This document shows, piece after piece, positions 61,587 to 64,000 of a stretch of 64,000 bases of DNA. Positions within the stretch are counted from its first letter, which is position 1, and each line of letters begins with the position of its first letter. A program made the translations under genes and the position numbers. The notes under the pieces are model-generated. The model was not told the DNA's origin and did not search any database. It saw only the letters and a program-made list of their open reading frames with translations. The stretch lies in the NCBI GenBank assembly GCA_030490835.1, contig CM059971.1, forward strand, positions 120,684,564 to 120,748,563, read 5' to 3'. Source of the stretch: Annona cherimola. Taxonomy: Eukaryota; Streptophyta; Magnoliopsida; Magnoliales; Annonaceae.

Positions 61587-61959
61587 AGTTCATAGTTGTA
61601 TGAAAAATGTATAACAAAAACTAGTAATATAAATAATAATTGAAATAATATTATTAGGTAATTAAAATGTCGAATCACTTTAAACGGGCACAGAAAAATA
61701 GCGGACAACCGGACATTTTTCATTTTATCTATTATCAAATGAACCAATCTCTAACTGCCATCAAATATCCTTCATCAAAACAGCTACTGTATATATCTTC
61801 CAGAGAAAAAAAAAAAAAAAAGCTACCGCATACATAAAGGTACATATCTAATGAAACCGGCTGCACTGACACGTTAGCACATGGCGTTGCTTTTTCTATT
61901 TTAATTTTTTGAAAACTAAACTATTTAAACTATTCTTCCATATGTCTATGAAATCAAAA

Positions 61960-62800
61960 ATCACATTCATTGCTATCCCTTCTAGTGGCTCTCTGATGGC
62001 TGGTATTGCGGTAAAATCAGCTTACAGGCTGACAATCTCTAACCAGTTCTGTTTTACAGGTCAAGCAAGACAAAGAAGACCAACTTGATCTCCAAGAAAG
62101 GAAGACTCTCAAACAGATTTAGAGAGCACAACTGCCAAACAGAATCAAGGTATTTGGCCGGAGGCTCCTTTGAAATGCTGTGCCTACAAAGACAAATATA
62201 AACCAGAGAGGTATGGATGTAGACGCAAAATGAATGCTTTGCAGGAAGAGGAATAAAGACATACATCATTTGTTTATGTTTTGTGAGAAGACCAGTCCTA
62301 TTAGAAGGGAGTTTATACCTGACCGAAATCTTTGGATCCCAAGAAAAGCTACAAAATGCATTCTCAACCAACTATCACATTTGAAAGGAAGGCAGGCTAG
62401 CCAAATTCATCCTCTTTTGCTAGCGAGTGTGATATCTTAGAAACAAATGCAAGGAGATGAAATCAATCCCAAATTGCAGCAACATCAACCAACGATGAAA
62501 CAGTTATTGGGATATTCTTAAAACTGTAAATTTGTTGGGGAGACTGAGCTCTGTAGATAGACATCTAAACTAGAGGTGGACACAGCCCAATAAGCAGTTA
62601 CGAAATCAATGTGAATGAAAGAAGACACCGAGATGGAAAGAGTTGGATTTAAGGCAGTTTTAAGGGACTAGCGGGTGTTTTTTTTTTTCTTTTTGGGCAA
62701 CCAATGGTTCGATATGGAAACTTTGGCTATGCTCGAGGGCACGAGATGGGTAGCAGAACTAGAAATTCAGTGTGGAGCTGGAGACTGACTCACTAATACT
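61960..62800 (+). mobile_element. L1-type LINE 3' fragment: zf-RVT and RNase H domains (decayed)
   Basis: Pieces in shifting frames read as the C-terminal part of a plant L1-like ORF2. VKSAYRLTISNQFCF is at about 62012, NRIKVFGRRLL with AVPTKTNINQRGMDVDAK follows (about 62138-62230), and the zinc-binding LCRKRNKDIHHLFMFCEK is at about 62237-62292. An RNase H-like part follows (PISSYEINVNE at about 62588, FKAVLRD at about 62650, LEGTRWVAELEIQ at about 62733). Frameshifts and stops throughout. No reverse transcriptase core is seen to the left, so it is 5'-truncated. Confidence 0.8.
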
Positions 62801-63415
62801 AATGAGCCTTACCTATAACGAATGCCCCCTTTTGTCAATTGTTGGCATTTTAATTTAGGAGCTCCAATCATACCAGGGAATTTCCTATTTGTAAATTCCA
62901 TGTTTTGAGAATTGATAACTGGTGTGCCTATAAGATAGCTGAGAACACAACAATGGGTAGTGAGACGCAACTGACGTGGTGGGGAAACCCACCAAATGTT
63001 ATTATAAATCCATTATTTATGGACTTTTTGTACTCTAAATAATTTTTGTTACATCTTACTTGAAAAAATGAGATTGGAAACTCTTTTATCTCATAAAAGA
63101 AATCGTTTGAGCATGGATGCGTGACTATTAAAATTTGAATACGAATATATGCCCATGAAAGTGTCGGATCAATATGATTTTTTACATTATAGACAAAAAC
63201 ACAAACAAATAATATAAATGATTTAAATATAAAAATTCAAAACAGAAAAAGCCACAAGTTGCCCATTTTAGTGCAGCCAACTGCTTTTTGATTACATGAA
63301 AGCGTTTGATTACATTTAAGGAGACAACGCTTCCACACAAGACGTGTGTGCCTGAACGTAACACAGACGTGCGCGCCTGAATGTAAAACCGACTAGACCA
63401 TTTCAGGTTCATAGC
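62801..63415. other. Intergenic, no gene
   Basis: Possibly the 3' end of the LINE up to about 62990. A minus-strand frame at 63182-63478 has no recognised family. Confidence 0.45.
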
Positions 63416-63545
63416 GCAACTCGCTTCTTTAGATTCAATGCATAAAGTGCATTGAAACTTCATCACACTCGGATTCAAAGCCCATTTTTTAAATTTTTTT
63501 TATAAAACTATTCACATGAGTATATTTAACAATCTAAGTAAAAAA
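63416..63545. mobile_element. Half of a fold-back element (TGCATTGA end type)
   Basis: CAATGCATAAAGTGCATTGA is a small imperfect hairpin. It is followed by the shared stem start (TTTTTTTATAAAACTATTCA, GTATATTTAACAATC), which ends abruptly at a TA repeat. The inverse half is missing. Confidence 0.6.
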
Positions 63546-63565
63546 ATATATATATATATATGAGG

Positions 63566-64000
63566 GATGATTTTTTCAGGCCGGCCGCACGGCACTGTTC
63601 CGTGCGTCCGGCCTGAAAACCACTTTAACATGTATACAATATTAAATAATGTTTCAATGCATCAGGGTACAAAACTGCATTTTTTTTAAATATATTTTTG
63701 AAAATCTTTTTATAAAATTATTAACTAATGTACTGGATTTCCAAAAAAAAAACTTATGTATTAAGTTTTACCATTTCTCAAAATATATAAATATATATTT
63801 TATTTTTTAAATAGATTGGTATTTTAGTCATTGTCGGTCTCCTCTATTTTTGAACATAAAAAATATATATATACACACACATCTAAAAATAGTAAAATTT
63901 AATTTATAAATTAAATACAACTAAATTAACAATTATATAAAAAGATTTTTAAAAAATATTTTAAAAAATTGAGACTTTACACCTCGATGCATTAAAACAT
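63566..64000. mobile_element. Fold-back element with GGCCGG hairpin end, right part at or beyond window end
   Basis: A GC-rich hairpin at about 63578-63617 (CAGGCCGGCCGCACGG with CCGTGCGTCCGGCCTG) is followed by a stem of the shared type (TTATAAAATTATTAACTAATG, AAGTTTTACCATTTCT) and its inverse at about 63885-63950. The right GC-rich end is not reached within the window. Confidence 0.7.

Noticed and set aside
1..64000. tRNA, rRNA and snoRNA genes
   Set aside because: I looked for tRNA A/B box patterns and rRNA words and saw none; a tRNAscan run would be decisive.

Overview
This is nuclear DNA of a flowering plant. The protein genes are plant genes with GT-AG introns, or intronless in the case of NCED. 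They sit as islands in about 50 kb of AT-rich sequence packed with nested, mostly non-autonomous transposable elements. The species cannot be fixed from the sequence. The strongly GC-rich NCED and first KAB1 exon beside AT-rich introns would fit a monocot or an early-diverging angiosperm, but that is a guess.

Host genes. (1) About 0.8-9.95 kb, minus strand: the 5' half of an ATRX/CHR20-type SNF2 chromatin remodeller. I can place eight coding exons (455 codons), a 5'UTR exon with its own intron and a TATA box. The helicase part lies beyond position 1. Its introns hold a truncated RTE LINE, several MITEs and a piece of plastid DNA that looks like the 3' end of the ndhB group II intron. (2) 40.78-45.09 kb, plus strand: a complete four-exon KAB1-type voltage-gated K+ channel beta subunit (aldo/keto reductase fold, 328 aa). 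(3) 55.54-57.32 kb, minus strand: an intact intronless 9-cis-epoxycarotenoid dioxygenase (591 aa, four iron-binding His), the committed step of abscisic acid synthesis. The three genes are independent; nothing suggests shared function or regulation.

Broken genes and retroelements. A 2-oxoglutarate dioxygenase gene fragment with three stops and a frameshift (19.69-20.31 kb) lies between the long inverted repeats of a MULE-like element (17.37-21.18 kb), as in a Pack-MULE. A decayed but end-to-end RTE LINE (11.89-15.05 kb, 14-bp target duplication), two RTE fragments and an L1-type LINE 3' end (62.0-62.8 kb) are present.

DNA transposons. Four groups stand out: Tourist-like MITEs of about 280 bp with TAA/TTA target duplications; hAT-type elements with TAGGGGTG-like ends and 8-bp duplications; MULE-like long-inverted-repeat elements with 9-bp duplications; and fold-back elements of about 330-400 bp with an AT-rich palindromic stem. 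The fold-backs share a similar core stem but carry several different GC-rich terminal modules, often with a perfect small hairpin at one end. Two of them have perfect 9-bp target duplications, which ties them to the MULE superfamily. This modular fold-back family is the best candidate here for something not well described. Nested insertions allow a relative chronology in several places.
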